A stretch of DNA of 64,000 nucleotides, from contig NZ_JAIRAU010000005.1 of the NCBI RefSeq assembly GCF_020073745.1, forward strand, positions 1 to 64,000, in the 5' to 3' direction. A program made the translations under genes and the position numbers. This stretch comes from Nannocystis pusilla (GTDB taxonomy: Bacteria > Myxococcota_A > Polyangia > Nannocystales > Nannocystaceae). Numbering within the stretch: the stretch's first letter is position 1; each line of letters begins with the position of its first letter. Of this stretch, positions 47,298 through 56,047 are shown in pieces. Under the pieces are notes generated by a model. It searched no databases. It saw only the letters and a list, made by a program, of their open reading frames with translations, and had not been told where the DNA came from.

Positions 47298-48197
47298 ATG
47301 CTCGCCGTGAATCACAAGCTAGCGAGCCTCTTTTCCCTGCTCCTCGCCTGCGGCGACGACGGGCCGATGAACACCTCGGCCACCGCGCCCACGACCGCGC
47401 CGACCACCAACAATCCGCAGACCACCAGCGACCCGCCGGCCTCGGACACCGACGACGGCACCAGCTCGCCCGCGACCGACGCGACGAGCACGCCGACCAG
47501 CACCACGTCCACCGGCGCGAACGCCCCGGTCTTTCTCACCCTCAGCACCAACCCCGGCGAGCTCACCGAGGGCGACAGCCTCATCGTCACCGCCATCCTG
47601 ACCGACCCGGACGGCGTCGACGACATCGTCGGCGGCACTCTTTTAAACGAGGACGGCTCGACCGAGTTCGGGCCCTTCGTCGCCACCGGCCAGGAGGGCT
47701 CGTATTCCTTCATGCTCTCGTGGGCCCAGATCCACGAGGCCGACCCCATCCATTTCGAGAACATGGCGGAGAGCCGCGTCTTCAGCGCCCGCTTCTTCGA
47801 TCAGGCCGCCAACAGCAGCACCAGGACCGTCGCCGTCACCCTCCAGTGCCCCGGCGGCTCGGCGTGCGGCGGCGCCTGCACCGACCTCGCCGTCGACGCG
47901 GGCAATTGCGGGACCTGCGGACACGCGTGCTCGCTCGCCTGCGACGACGGCACGTGCGGTCCGGCGTGGAGCGAGTGCATCTGGTCGGGGGACGGCTTCA
48001 TGACCTGCGATCAGGTCTGCCAGAGCATCGGCGAGACGTGCGCCGAATCGCAGTGCGGAAAGGCGACCGTACAATCTTTCGGCGACCTGGAGTGGTGCAT
48101 GAACGACCAGCATGCCATCGAACTCGATGAGCCCTGCGACAAGGCGCAAGATTGGGTGACCTCTGCCATCAAGTGCTGCTGCACCACCTCCGGATGA
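47298..48197 (+). CDS. Thr-rich-linker lipoprotein with Cys-rich C-terminus
   Basis: A 299-residue lipoprotein: signal KLASLFSLLLAC (Cys about 18), Thr/Ser/Pro linker to about 75, an Ig-like domain (NPGELTEGDSLIVTAILTDP, then GVDDIVGGTLL), and a cysteine-rich end: CPGGSACGGACTDLAVDAGN followed by CGTCGHAC, the CxxCGxxC module common in myxobacterial surface proteins, then CDQVCQSIGETCAESQCG and CCCTTSG. It has no enzyme motif. A GTG at 47307 is an alternative start. Confidence 0.7.
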   Translation: MLAVNHKLASLFSLLLACGDDGPMNTSATAPTTAPTTNNPQTTSDPPASDTDDGTSSPATDATSTPTSTTSTGANAPVFLTLSTNPGELTEGDSLIVTAILTDPDGVDDIVGGTLLNEDGSTEFGPFVATGQEGSYSFMLSWAQIHEADPIHFENMAESRVFSARFFDQAANSSTRTVAVTLQCPGGSACGGACTDLAVDAGNCGTCGHACSLACDDGTCGPAWSECIWSGDGFMTCDQVCQSIGETCAESQCGKATVQSFGDLEWCMNDQHAIELDEPCDKAQDWVTSAIKCCCTTSG

Positions 48198-48211
48198 GAT
48201 GAGTTCATCCT

Positions 48212-49324
48212 TCACATCCCGAGCGCCAGCGCGCTGGCCTCGGTGGTCGCGCGGGTCACACCCGCCGCGAACTCGAGGTCGAGGTCGGCGACCTCGTCGG
48301 GACCGGCCATGCAGTGATAGTCGAGGTTGCGGAACTCACCGGTGTCGGTGAGGAACACCGCGGGGAAGCCGGCGGCCCAGAACGCCGCGTGGTCGGAGCG
48401 GCGCAGGTCGGCGAACAGCTCGGAATTCTCCTGCCCGCCGGGCAGCTCGATGATCGCCTGCGGCAGCGAGATCCGGTCGCTCGCGGCCGCCAGCGCCACC
48501 GCGTGGTCGTGCGCCGACGCGCTGGTGACCAGGGCGATGAAGTCGCCGCGGAACATGTTCGCCTCGAGCTGCGCGTACGTCTCCGAGAACACCAGCTCGA
48601 AGCCGGCGGGCACCGTCTGGCTGTTGGGCGCGTCGGAGGTGAAGCCGATCATATCGAAGTTGAAGTTGATGACGATGTCGTCGCCGGCCGCCGTCGCGGC
48701 GGCCACGTAGGCCTCGGCGCCGATGAGCCCGTCCTCCTCCTCGTCCCAGCAGGCCACGTGCACCGTGCGCTCGAACTCGACCTTGGCCAGCAGCCGCGCG
48801 ATCTCGAGGGTCGCCGCCACCCCGCTGGCGTTGTCGTCGGCGCCGCGGCAGTCCGTGATATGATCATAGTGAGCCGCCACCACCACGATCTGCTCCGGGT
48901 TCGTGGTGCCGAGGCGCCGGCCGACGACGTTGACGCCGGTGCCGTAGTCCATCAACACGACCTCGTAGCCGAGCTCCGCCAGCCGGTCGGCGCACAGGTC
49001 CTGCACGGCCTGCCAGTGCGGCGTCCCCGGCGTGCGGATGTCGGCGATGAACTGCAGGTCGTCGGCGTAGGCCTGCGGGTCGACGCAGTCCGCCAGCGCC
49101 TGCGGCGACTCGGCGCACGGGTCAGGCTCGCCCGTGGTCGGCTCGCCCGTGGTCGGCTCGGTGGTCGCGTCGCCCGTGGTCGTCGGCGCGGCTGTCGAGC
49201 CGCCGGTGGTGGTCGTCATCTCGGCGGTGGTCGACGCGCTCAGCGTGTCGCTCCCGCCCGGCTGGCCGCACGCGAGCCCGCCCAGCAGCAGGAGCCCGCA
49301 GATCCGTCGCAGATCGTTCGTCAT
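48212..49324 (-). CDS. M28-family zinc peptidase, lipoprotein
   Basis: A 370-residue surface aminopeptidase-like enzyme. Signal ICGLLLLGGLAC (Cys about 19), Thr/Gly linker to about 65, then an M28 domain. Two-zinc ligands: His in VVAAHYDHITD, Asp in GADDNASGVAA, the Glu pair in WDEEEDGLIGAEAY, Asp in FNFDMIGF and His in RRSDHAAFWAAGFP. All expected ligands are present. M28 enzymes release N-terminal amino acids or dipeptides; a role in digesting extracellular protein fits a predatory myxobacterium. Confidence 0.85.
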   Translation of the reverse strand: MTNDLRRICGLLLLGGLACGQPGGSDTLSASTTAEMTTTTGGSTAAPTTTGDATTEPTTGEPTTGEPDPCAESPQALADCVDPQAYADDLQFIADIRTPGTPHWQAVQDLCADRLAELGYEVVLMDYGTGVNVVGRRLGTTNPEQIVVVAAHYDHITDCRGADDNASGVAATLEIARLLAKVEFERTVHVACWDEEEDGLIGAEAYVAAATAAGDDIVINFNFDMIGFTSDAPNSQTVPAGFELVFSETYAQLEANMFRGDFIALVTSASAHDHAVALAAASDRISLPQAIIELPGGQENSELFADLRRSDHAAFWAAGFPAVFLTDTGEFRNLDYHCMAGPDEVADLDLEFAAGVTRATTEASALALGM

Positions 49325-49512
49325 GGCGGCGCCGAGCGTACCACGCGCGCACGGCCGGCTCCCCGCGGCTTCCCTCACACGAGCGCGAGCGCGACCTGCT
49401 CGCTCCGGCGGCCCGCGTGCTCGACGTCATCCACCCGAGGACTTCGACGTGATCGACGTCGGCGGGCCGAAGATGGGCTACGACTGGGTGCGCAACCTCG
49501 ACCGGTGAGGGC

Positions 49513-50898
49513 TCACCAGTTCAAGTGGAAGCGCTGGGCGCCGGTGCCGTTGCAGTCGTAGTGCCACAGCTGGACGCCGTCGTCGACGCTGCTGTTCGGC
49601 ACGTCCATGCAGCGCCCCTTCATCCCGACGAACGACCCGTGCTGGTCCAGGCGCCACTTCTCGCTCTCGCCGCCGTCGCACTTCCAGATGTGGTGCCGGT
49701 CCTCGAGGTCGCCGTCGCCGCCCTCGATGTCATAGCAATAGGCCGTGTTGCCCAGCGACCGCAGCTGCGTCTCGCCGGTGTAGATCCACGTCTGGTTCGG
49801 GTCGCCGTTGCACGACCACTGGATGATGTCGCTGCCGTTCTGGTACGACCCGTTCCACACGTCGAGGCACTTGTTGCTGTTGTCGTTGACGATCTCGAAC
49901 TCGACCGGCACCGAGCGCCGCAGGCCGATCAGCGGCAGCTTGCCGCCGAAGGTCTCGGCGTTGCCGCGGCTGATCATCGACGCGCCCCAGCCGATCGCCA
50001 GGTACATGCGGTGGAACAGGTCGTGCTCGTAGCTGCTGCTCCACAGGTTCATCAGCTGGCGGTTGTCGTCGGCCCGCGCCGCCACGGCGTGCCAGCCCGA
50101 CGGCGAGCCGACGTTGCCGCAGATCACCCACTTGTTGGTCCCGTACTCGTCGAAGTCGTTGGCGTTGCCCCACCAGTCGAAGTCGGCCGGGCTGTCGGCG
50201 TTGGGACAGACGAAGAAGTTCGCGTTGTAGTTGTAGCGGCGGACGTAATTCTCCTGCATGTCGTTCTTGTCGCCGAGCGGACCGCCCATGATGAGGACGA
50301 TGACCTTGCCCTGCAGCGCAGCGAGCGACGGCCAGCCCTGGGTGGCCACGCCCTGGCGCAGGCTGTCGTAGCCGGTCCACGCGCGCAGGTCGTTGGGGCG
50401 GTACAGCTTGTTACCGAGCACCTGGGCGACCTGCGCGTGCAGCTCGTCGTACTGGGCGTCGCCCCAGGCGTACGGGCTGATCGCCTTCAGATCGATCTGC
50501 ACCGTGATCGGCAGGTGCCCCGGGTTCCAGTCGCTCCAGTTGCGGATGTCGTTCAGACAGTCGCGCAGGTACCCGCCCGCGCCCCAGCGACAGTTGTTGC
50601 CGGTGTCGCTGTTCCACGAGTCGTGCTTGACCGGGAATTGCGGCACCCCGCCGACCAGCTTCGATTCGTGGATGTCGAGCTCGAGCGCGTGGAAGCCGCC
50701 CCACAGCGCCCAGTCGAGGCTCCCGAAATGCTCCCTCTGATACGTGTTGTGCGGCCGGGCGAAGTACACGTCGTTGTAAGCGTCGTTCCACGACCAACCG
50801 AGCGCAGCGGGAGCGTCCGCGCGAGCGGTCTCGGGGAGAGCGGAGAAGGCGACGGCGCCGGCGAGCAGGGTGAGCGAGACGATCTTCGAGTTCATCAT
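49513..50898 (-). CDS. Secreted phosphoinositide phospholipase C with ricin-B lectin domain
   Basis: A 461-residue exported protein with a standard signal peptide (KIVSLTLLAGAVAFSALPET, cleavage near ARA). The N-terminal 300 residues resemble Ca2+-dependent PI-PLC: first catalytic His in ARPHNTYQREHF, acidic ligands in ALELDIHESK and second His in FPVKHDSWN. IDLKAISPYAWGDAQY and GKVIVLIMGGPLGDKND fit the barrel. The C-terminus (about 330-461) is a three-lobed ricin-B trefoil: CLDVWNGSYQNGSDIIQW with NQTWIY, YDIEGGDGD with SEKWRL, CMDVPNSSVDDGVQLW with AQRF. The lectin probably targets the lipase to glycosylated surfaces; phosphoinositide substrates suggest eukaryotic or glycolipid targets. 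Confidence 0.85.
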   Translation of the reverse strand: MMNSKIVSLTLLAGAVAFSALPETARADAPAALGWSWNDAYNDVYFARPHNTYQREHFGSLDWALWGGFHALELDIHESKLVGGVPQFPVKHDSWNSDTGNNCRWGAGGYLRDCLNDIRNWSDWNPGHLPITVQIDLKAISPYAWGDAQYDELHAQVAQVLGNKLYRPNDLRAWTGYDSLRQGVATQGWPSLAALQGKVIVLIMGGPLGDKNDMQENYVRRYNYNANFFVCPNADSPADFDWWGNANDFDEYGTNKWVICGNVGSPSGWHAVAARADDNRQLMNLWSSSYEHDLFHRMYLAIGWGASMISRGNAETFGGKLPLIGLRRSVPVEFEIVNDNSNKCLDVWNGSYQNGSDIIQWSCNGDPNQTWIYTGETQLRSLGNTAYCYDIEGGDGDLEDRHHIWKCDGGESEKWRLDQHGSFVGMKGRCMDVPNSSVDDGVQLWHYDCNGTGAQRFHLNW

Positions 50899-51439
50899 GG
50901 TATTTTTGGCTAGGGAAGGAGAAAAGGGGTTCGTCGCGGCGCAGCGCTCCGTGGCGCCCGGCGCCCGACACCGGCGACGACTCGCGGTCGTACGTCGGTC
51001 CCGGGCGACGGCAGGGGCGCGTCGCCGAACGGCAAGCTCCGGGCGAGAGGACAGACCTCGCGGACCCGAATGTCGCAGCCGGATGGTGAGCGTCGGTCCC
51101 GGCGCCCGCGGATCACGGGAGGCGCGCCAGGCATGCTCCCGAGCACGTGGTGAGCGCGCGCATCCGCCTCACGCCGAAAATCGCGACGCCGGTGAAACCC
51201 GCGGCGGAGCGGGGATCTCGCGCCGACAGGCGCGGACCTCGAGGTCGATCCGGGGACACGCGTCGCGACGCCGGGCAATCATCACATCACGCTCACGACC
51301 TCCCCGCCGCGATTGTCGACACCGTGCTCACGCGCCATCGTCGGCGACGACGACGAACGGCCGGAACGGATCGGGGTCATGTCCCGCTGAACCTACCACT
51401 TCGGCGCTGCGGCTGCGCCCGTGCGCCCGCGCGCGCACA
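50899..51439. other. Intergenic region with a weak palindrome unit
   Basis: About 540 bp without a supportable gene. GGTCATGTCC at 51375-51384, nine of ten bases of the array consensus, is followed 14 bp later by a poor unit, GAACCTACCA (51389-51398). It sits about 40 bp beyond the stop of the minus-strand aminotransferase gene. The leader next to the phospholipase start is AT-rich (CCAAAAATACC on the minus strand). Confidence 0.4.
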
Positions 51440-52780
51440 TCAAGCGGACCCCGCCAGCGCATGCACGGCCGCGACGGTCGCCTCGACCTCCGCCGGACAG
51501 TTCATGACGCCGCCGGCGACGCGCACGAAGGAGACGGCGTAAGGGCTGACGGTCGCGTGGATCCTGCGCTCCCGCAGGCGCGCGACCACGACCTCCGGGG
51601 CGAGCCCATCGATTTCGAAGGCGACGATACCGGCAGCGAGCGAGGGATCGCGCGGGGTGTGAACGACGACGCCCGACAACTTCGCCAGCTCGTCGCGGAA
51701 GCTCTGGTTGAGCTCGCCGATCCGCCGGGCGACGCGGTCGCGGCCGAGCGCGCGGTGGAAGGCGATCGCCTCGGGCACGGCGAACACGTGCTCGTAGGCC
51801 AGGAACCCGCCGGGCGAGACGTGCGAGGCGCGAGTCACCGGCAGCGGCGCGCGATCCAGCCACGCCGCCCACACCGCGGGATCGGCGAAATCGAAGGTCG
51901 GCACCGTCGCTCGCACCTCGGGCCACGCGTCGGCGCGACCCCAGATGAAGCCGGTGCCGCGCGGGCCGAGCAACCACTTGTGCGCCCCTGCGATCACGAA
52001 GTCGGCGCCGAGGCGCGCCGCGTCGACGTCTTCGACGCCGACGCCGTGCACCGCGTCGACGATCAACAAGCAACGCTCATCGCCGCTGCGGCTCGCATTG
52101 ACGCGCGCGACCACGCCGGCCATCTCGGCGATCGGCAGCTTCAAGCCGGTCGACGAGTGCACCCACGTCAATCCCACGGCCCGCGTCTCGGGCCGGATCG
52201 CCCGCTCGAGCCTGGCGACCAGTTCACCCGCGGAGGTGCGCGAGCTGCCGCGCGGCATCTCGTGCAGCGCCACGAAGCGCACGCCCGCGCCGGTCCGCTC
52301 GGCCGCCCTGCGGATCGACTCGTGGTGCGAATAATGGTCGTGCGCGGTGGTCAGCACCTCCTGCCCGGGCCGCAGGCGCAGGCCGGCGTACACGAGCGCG
52401 AGGCCGGTGGTGGTGTTCGGCACGAGCGCGAGCTCGTCGGCGCGACCGCCGAGGTAGCCGGCGAGCGCCGCCTTCACGTCCTCGAGCGGGCGCTCGCCTC
52501 CGGGGGCCAGCAGCAGATCCTCGATCAGCAGCGGGTTGTCGTCGATGCGCCGGCGCCAGCCCTCGATCGCCGCCCGCACCTGCCGCGGATGCGAGACCAG
52601 GAAGAAGCTGCTGAGGTGAATCCACGACGGATCGAGCGCGAACTCGTCGCGCACGGCGGACCAGTCGACGGCGCCGTCGCGCGCGCCCCCGGCGAACGCG
52701 GCCGAGCTGTCGCTCGCGGCGGCACCGGCGGCCACGCCGCTGGCGAGGATGCGGAGGAACGAACGACGATCGAGGCTCAT
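51440..52780 (-). CDS. Tat-exported class V aminotransferase-fold PLP enzyme
   Basis: A 446-residue PLP-dependent enzyme of the isopenicillin-N-epimerase/cysteine-desulfurase-like group. The N-terminus MSLDRRSFLRILASGVAAGA is a twin-arginine signal (RRSFLR). Catalytic features: VPNTTTGLALVYAGL, HDHYSHHESIRRAAE, VDAVHGVGVEDV (Asp for the PLP nitrogen) and the Schiff-base Lys in GAHKWLLGPRGTGF. Export by Tat fits a protein that folds around its cofactor before secretion. Exported relatives are uncommon. The substrate is unknown. Adjacent genes give no pathway. Confidence 0.85.
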   Translation of the reverse strand: MSLDRRSFLRILASGVAAGAAASDSSAAFAGGARDGAVDWSAVRDEFALDPSWIHLSSFFLVSHPRQVRAAIEGWRRRIDDNPLLIEDLLLAPGGERPLEDVKAALAGYLGGRADELALVPNTTTGLALVYAGLRLRPGQEVLTTAHDHYSHHESIRRAAERTGAGVRFVALHEMPRGSSRTSAGELVARLERAIRPETRAVGLTWVHSSTGLKLPIAEMAGVVARVNASRSGDERCLLIVDAVHGVGVEDVDAARLGADFVIAGAHKWLLGPRGTGFIWGRADAWPEVRATVPTFDFADPAVWAAWLDRAPLPVTRASHVSPGGFLAYEHVFAVPEAIAFHRALGRDRVARRIGELNQSFRDELAKLSGVVVHTPRDPSLAAGIVAFEIDGLAPEVVVARLRERRIHATVSPYAVSFVRVAGGVMNCPAEVEATVAAVHALAGSA

Positions 52781-52935
52781 GATCGACTCCGGCGACTCTG
52801 ACGATGCGTCGAGTGTGGCCCGACGCGGGCCGCCGCGCTCGCGCGCCGTCGCGGCCCCCGCGCTCACAGCCCTGCGCGTTTGCTGCGTCCGCTGTGCCGC
52901 CGCGCCGGCGCCCCCCGCGAGCCCGTCGACCGGCG

Positions 52936-53640
52936 TCAGCGGCCGCGGCTGGCCACGGATTGATCGAAGGAATAGCGCGACGTGGCCATCATCCGCATGT
53001 TCTTCGTCGAGTTGATGGAAGGGGTATGAAGCACGCGCATGTCCATCAGAAAGACGTCGCCGGCCCGGCCTGACATCTCGACGATGCCAAGACCCATCGC
53101 GCGGAGGCTGGCCGCCAGATCGGTCGAGGTTCGCAACACTTCACGCAGCTCGGGGCCCGGTGCTCGGTGCGACCCCGCCAGGGCCAGCGTCGCGCCCCCG
53201 CGCGGGGCCACGTCGTCGATCAGGACAAAGGCCTGAATGCCGTGCGCGCGCTCCCCCGGCGCCGCGGCCATGTCGACGTGCCAGTTCAATCCATGCAGGG
53301 TCCAGTCGCCCTGCTGGGGCGGCGACAGCAGCAGTTGAATGCCCTGCCCGGGGGACGGCGCGCGCCCCGCCAATTCGATCATGACAGCGAGGAGCTCGCG
53401 GGTCATCAGGGCGTCCTGCAGGCCCGGGACCGTGACGAGCGACGAGAGCTTCCCGATCTGCTGAAAGGCGGGCAGGCCCTGCAGTCGATTGGACAGGCTC
53501 TTGCCGGCCCCCCAGACCTTCAATCGCTTCAGCTCGTCGAGCACTCGCTGCTTGATCGGCGCCATCCGTTTCCTCGGGTGGAAGCCATCCAGGCGCAGAC
53601 AGCCTTGCTCACGGAAGATGTCGAATTGCGCTGCTTCCAT
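52936..53640 (-). CDS. Phytanoyl-CoA dioxygenase (PhyH)-like protein
   Basis: A 234-residue Fe(II)/2-oxoglutarate dioxygenase-like protein. Iron ligands are HVD in LNWHVDMAAAPG and the distal His in RVLHTPSINSTKN, with a following Arg (RMMATSRYSF) for 2-oxoglutarate. The start FDIFREQGCLRLDGF is typical of PhyH. Family members hydroxylate acyl-CoAs, amino acids or natural products. The substrate is unknown and the flanking genes do not form a pathway. Confidence 0.8.
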   Translation of the reverse strand: MEAAQFDIFREQGCLRLDGFHPRKRMAPIKQRVLDELKRLKVWGAGKSLSNRLQGLPAFQQIGKLSSLVTVPGLQDALMTRELLAVMIELAGRAPSPGQGIQLLLSPPQQGDWTLHGLNWHVDMAAAPGERAHGIQAFVLIDDVAPRGGATLALAGSHRAPGPELREVLRTSTDLAASLRAMGLGIVEMSGRAGDVFLMDMRVLHTPSINSTKNMRMMATSRYSFDQSVASRGR

Positions 53641-53741
53641 ACGCCTGTCGCGGGCTCGCCGGCCGAGGATAGCGAATGCTCTGCCGGGATGCTCGGCTAT
53701 CGTCGGCCGCGCCGCAGGATGGGACGCGGCGAACGATTACC

Positions 53742-54968
53742 GTGAACAAACACACACCGTTCAAACCGCCGATTGTCGCGCCGGAGGCGCATCCTGGCAG
53801 CTCCGTCTGGACGCGAGGTTGCGGGCTTCCGGATACTTCGAGAGCGAGGACGCGAGCCACGCCGTCACCATCCCACGCCTCCACGTCACGCGAGCGCGGC
53901 GGACTCGCGCGCGCGTGGCCGACGGCGCTCGTCGTCGTCCTGATCGCCGCCTGCCTGTGGTTCTACGGCCTCGGCGCGGGCGGGACCTTCTATTTCAAGG
54001 TCGCCCAGGCCCCGCTGCGTCCCGCGGCCGACGCCCCGTACTACCGCGAATCGCTGCTGCACGTCGGCCTCGCGCACCTGCTGGGATTCAGCGGTTCGCT
54101 GGTCGCGTTCCGCCTGTTCGTCCTGAGCGCCTTCTGGGCCGCGTGGCTGTACCTCGCCGCGCTCGTGCATCGCCGCCTCTCCCCGGTTCATGCCGCGGTC
54201 GTGCTGTGCGTGCTGGCGTTTCATCCCTCGGCGATGATCGCCCACGCGTGGACGTGCCACCCGGACGCGCCGACCTACCTGCTCACCGCCCTGCTGATGT
54301 TCGCCCGCCGACCCGCCGGGGCCGCCGCAGTCGCGGCGATCGGGGCGTGGAACCACGCGGCGATGTGGCTGGTGATCTGCGTGCAGACGATCCTGCTGTG
54401 GTCCGCGTTCGCCGAGCCGCGAGCGCGCGCGCGGGCGCTGGCCGTGGGCCTCGGATACCTCGTCGGCGTCGCCAGCCTCCGAGGAGCGCTGGCGCTGAGC
54501 GGCGTGCAGATCGCCGCCGATCGCCTCGCGCTAGCGACGAGCCAGAGCGTCGCCGCGCTGGCCCGCCAATTCACCGACGCCGGCTGGCCGATCGTCTACA
54601 CCCTGCACTTCGCCCACCTGCTGTGGCTGCCGTCGTTGATCGTCGTCCTCGCCCGGACCGACCGGCGCGCCGGCCTCGCCGTGCTCGCCGCGCAGGTTCT
54701 GGCGCTCGCGGCCGCCTCGGTCACCGAGGACACCACGCGGGTGTTCGCCTTCCTCGCCTGGGGCTCGCTGCTGTACGGCCTCGTGCACGCGCTGGACCGC
54801 GAGTCACCCGCCGCTCGCCGGCCGACCCTCCTGCCGTGGCTGCTCGCCGTCGCCGTCGCCGTCACGATCGCCGCGCCGAAGCTCTTCGCCTGGCGAGGCG
54901 CCCTCCACGACACCTCCCGCGCGCGCGAGCACCTGCGCGCGCTGCTGTCCGGCGCGCGCGATCGCTAG
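53742..54968 (+). CDS. Multi-pass membrane protein, GT-C-like
   Basis: About 408 residues with roughly ten hydrophobic segments (ALVVVLIAACLWFYGLG, LFVLSAFWAAWLYLAALVH, AAVVLCVLAFHPSAMIAHAW, MWLVICVQTILLWSAF, LLPWLLAVAVAVTIAA). An acidic residue near the first loop (PAADAPYYRESLLH) and the overall layout recall GT-C glycosyltransferases or O-antigen-type membrane proteins, but no decisive motif is seen. The GTG at 53742 is the first usable start; the first 55 residues are not membrane-like and a later start is possible. It converges on a small gene across a four-unit palindrome array. Confidence 0.6.
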   Translation: MNKHTPFKPPIVAPEAHPGSSVWTRGCGLPDTSRARTRATPSPSHASTSRERGGLARAWPTALVVVLIAACLWFYGLGAGGTFYFKVAQAPLRPAADAPYYRESLLHVGLAHLLGFSGSLVAFRLFVLSAFWAAWLYLAALVHRRLSPVHAAVVLCVLAFHPSAMIAHAWTCHPDAPTYLLTALLMFARRPAGAAAVAAIGAWNHAAMWLVICVQTILLWSAFAEPRARARALAVGLGYLVGVASLRGALALSGVQIAADRLALATSQSVAALARQFTDAGWPIVYTLHFAHLLWLPSLIVVLARTDRRAGLAVLAAQVLALAAASVTEDTTRVFAFLAWGSLLYGLVHALDRESPAARRPTLLPWLLAVAVAVTIAAPKLFAWRGALHDTSRAREHLRALLSGARDR

Positions 54969-54975
54969 CGCCAGA

Positions 54976-55027
54976 GGACATGTCCTCTCAGACATAAGCA
55001 AAAGGACATGCCTGGGCAGGCATGTCC
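54976..55027. repeat. Palindrome array F (four units, 14-bp period)
   Basis: GGACATGTCC (54976), AGACATAAGC (54990), GGACATGCCT (55004) and AGGCATGTCC (55018), each starting exactly 14 bp after the last. This is one of the two longest arrays in the window and fills the gap between convergent genes (stops at 54968 and 55039). The flanks of the first unit extend it to AGAGGACATGTCCTCT, a perfect 16-bp palindrome (54973-54988). Confidence 0.8.
55000..55027 (-). terminator. Intrinsic-terminator-like hairpin for the 55039-55350 gene
   Basis: GGACATGCCTG (55004-55014) and CAGGCATGTCC (55017-55027) form a perfect 11-bp stem with a 2-base loop, made from units 3 and 4 of array F. Read on the minus strand it is followed by TTTT (55003-55000), beginning 12 bp after the stop of the small minus-strand gene. 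Confidence 0.5.
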
Positions 55028-55038
55028 CGGAGATCTCT

Positions 55039-55350
55039 CTACGCCTCGACGCCCGCCCGCTCGGGCTCGTCCTCGATCGCCTCGCCGACCTCGATGCGGA
55101 TCGTCTGGCCCTTCTTGCCGCGCGCCTGGGTGCGTTGCAGCAGCATCGCGCTGGCGCCCCCGGTGTTGATCCACCCCTTGTCGGACTCACGCACCGTGCC
55201 GCCCAGCCCGGTGACGATGCGCAAGGGCATCGGCGGCGTGACCCGCAAACCGTTCAGTTGCCAGTAGAAGAACGGGCTGTACCACAACGTGTCGATCGTC
55301 TCCCACTCGCCGTCCGTGCGGAAGGTGTGGGTCGTGATATGGAGCTCCAT
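55039..55350 (-). CDS. Hypothetical small protein
   Basis: A 103-residue protein, MELHITTHTFRTDGEWETID at the start, with a hydrophobic-aromatic core (LWYSPFFYWQLNGL) and a charged end (RIEVGEAIEDEPERAG). It has no signal peptide or cysteine. I do not recognise it. Codon use is normal and a terminator-like hairpin follows it, so it is likely expressed. It may be a small beta-sheet protein. Confidence 0.6.
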   Translation of the reverse strand: MELHITTHTFRTDGEWETIDTLWYSPFFYWQLNGLRVTPPMPLRIVTGLGGTVRESDKGWINTGGASAMLLQRTQARGKKGQTIRIEVGEAIEDEPERAGVEA

Positions 55351-55565
55351 GGCTGGTCCCTCCGTCGCCGAGTATGTGATTGCGCTCCGACGCTGTCACT
55401 GCGACGGCCCGTCGCAGCCGCCTCGCGGGGCCTTCACGCGTTCGCCGCGATCGCGGCGCGGCGGACGATCGACCGGCGTCGGGCTCCGCGGCGGGACAAT
55501 CGGCGTGCCGGGCGAGCCCGGCGCTTGATCCGCACCAGACCAAGGTCGCGCAGTACAAGGTCGTC

Positions 55566-55781
55566 ATGCCTCAGCTCATCCTCGACACCTTCAATCTCGA
55601 AGCCGCTCAGCGCCGCCTCTGCACCGAGGCCCTCGACCACGCCGGCAACATCGTCGGCGCCGCCAGGCTCCTCGGCATCACCCGCCACGCGATGAAGCGC
55701 CGCATCATCAAGCTCGGCATCACCCGCACCCGGCCCGCCGAGGCGCCGGCCCCCGCGCCGTCGCTGTCGGCCTCCGCGTAG
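55566..55781 (+). CDS. Fis-family helix-turn-helix protein
   Basis: A 71-residue protein consisting almost only of a Fis-type HTH: AALDHAGN-like EALDHAGNIVGAARLLGITR followed by HAMKRRIIKLGI, then an Ala/Pro tail. This is the DNA-binding module found at the end of sigma54 activators, here alone, as in several small myxobacterial proteins. It could be a stand-alone DNA-binding protein. The ATG at 55566 fits; there is no obvious partner. Confidence 0.75.
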   Translation: MPQLILDTFNLEAAQRRLCTEALDHAGNIVGAARLLGITRHAMKRRIIKLGITRTRPAEAPAPAPSLSASA

Positions 55782-56047
55782 CGACGTGCAGCTCACGGGG
55801 CCCGCGCATTCCTCACCCGCGGGCCTTCGCATCGGCATTCGTCGGCTTACGACCCTGCGCCCTGGACTACTGTCACATTCGTAGAATTTGAAACATGAAG
55901 ACCGGCGCCGCGCTCGCCGCCTCCGGGCTGCGCGAACGCGAGCGCCCGCGCGTGCGTCTGCGCGCGGCCCGGCGAATACCGCCAGGGCCGCGCCGACGCA
56001 CCGATCGCGTGACGCGGACGCGGCGGTCCGTCACTATCCTGCCGGGA

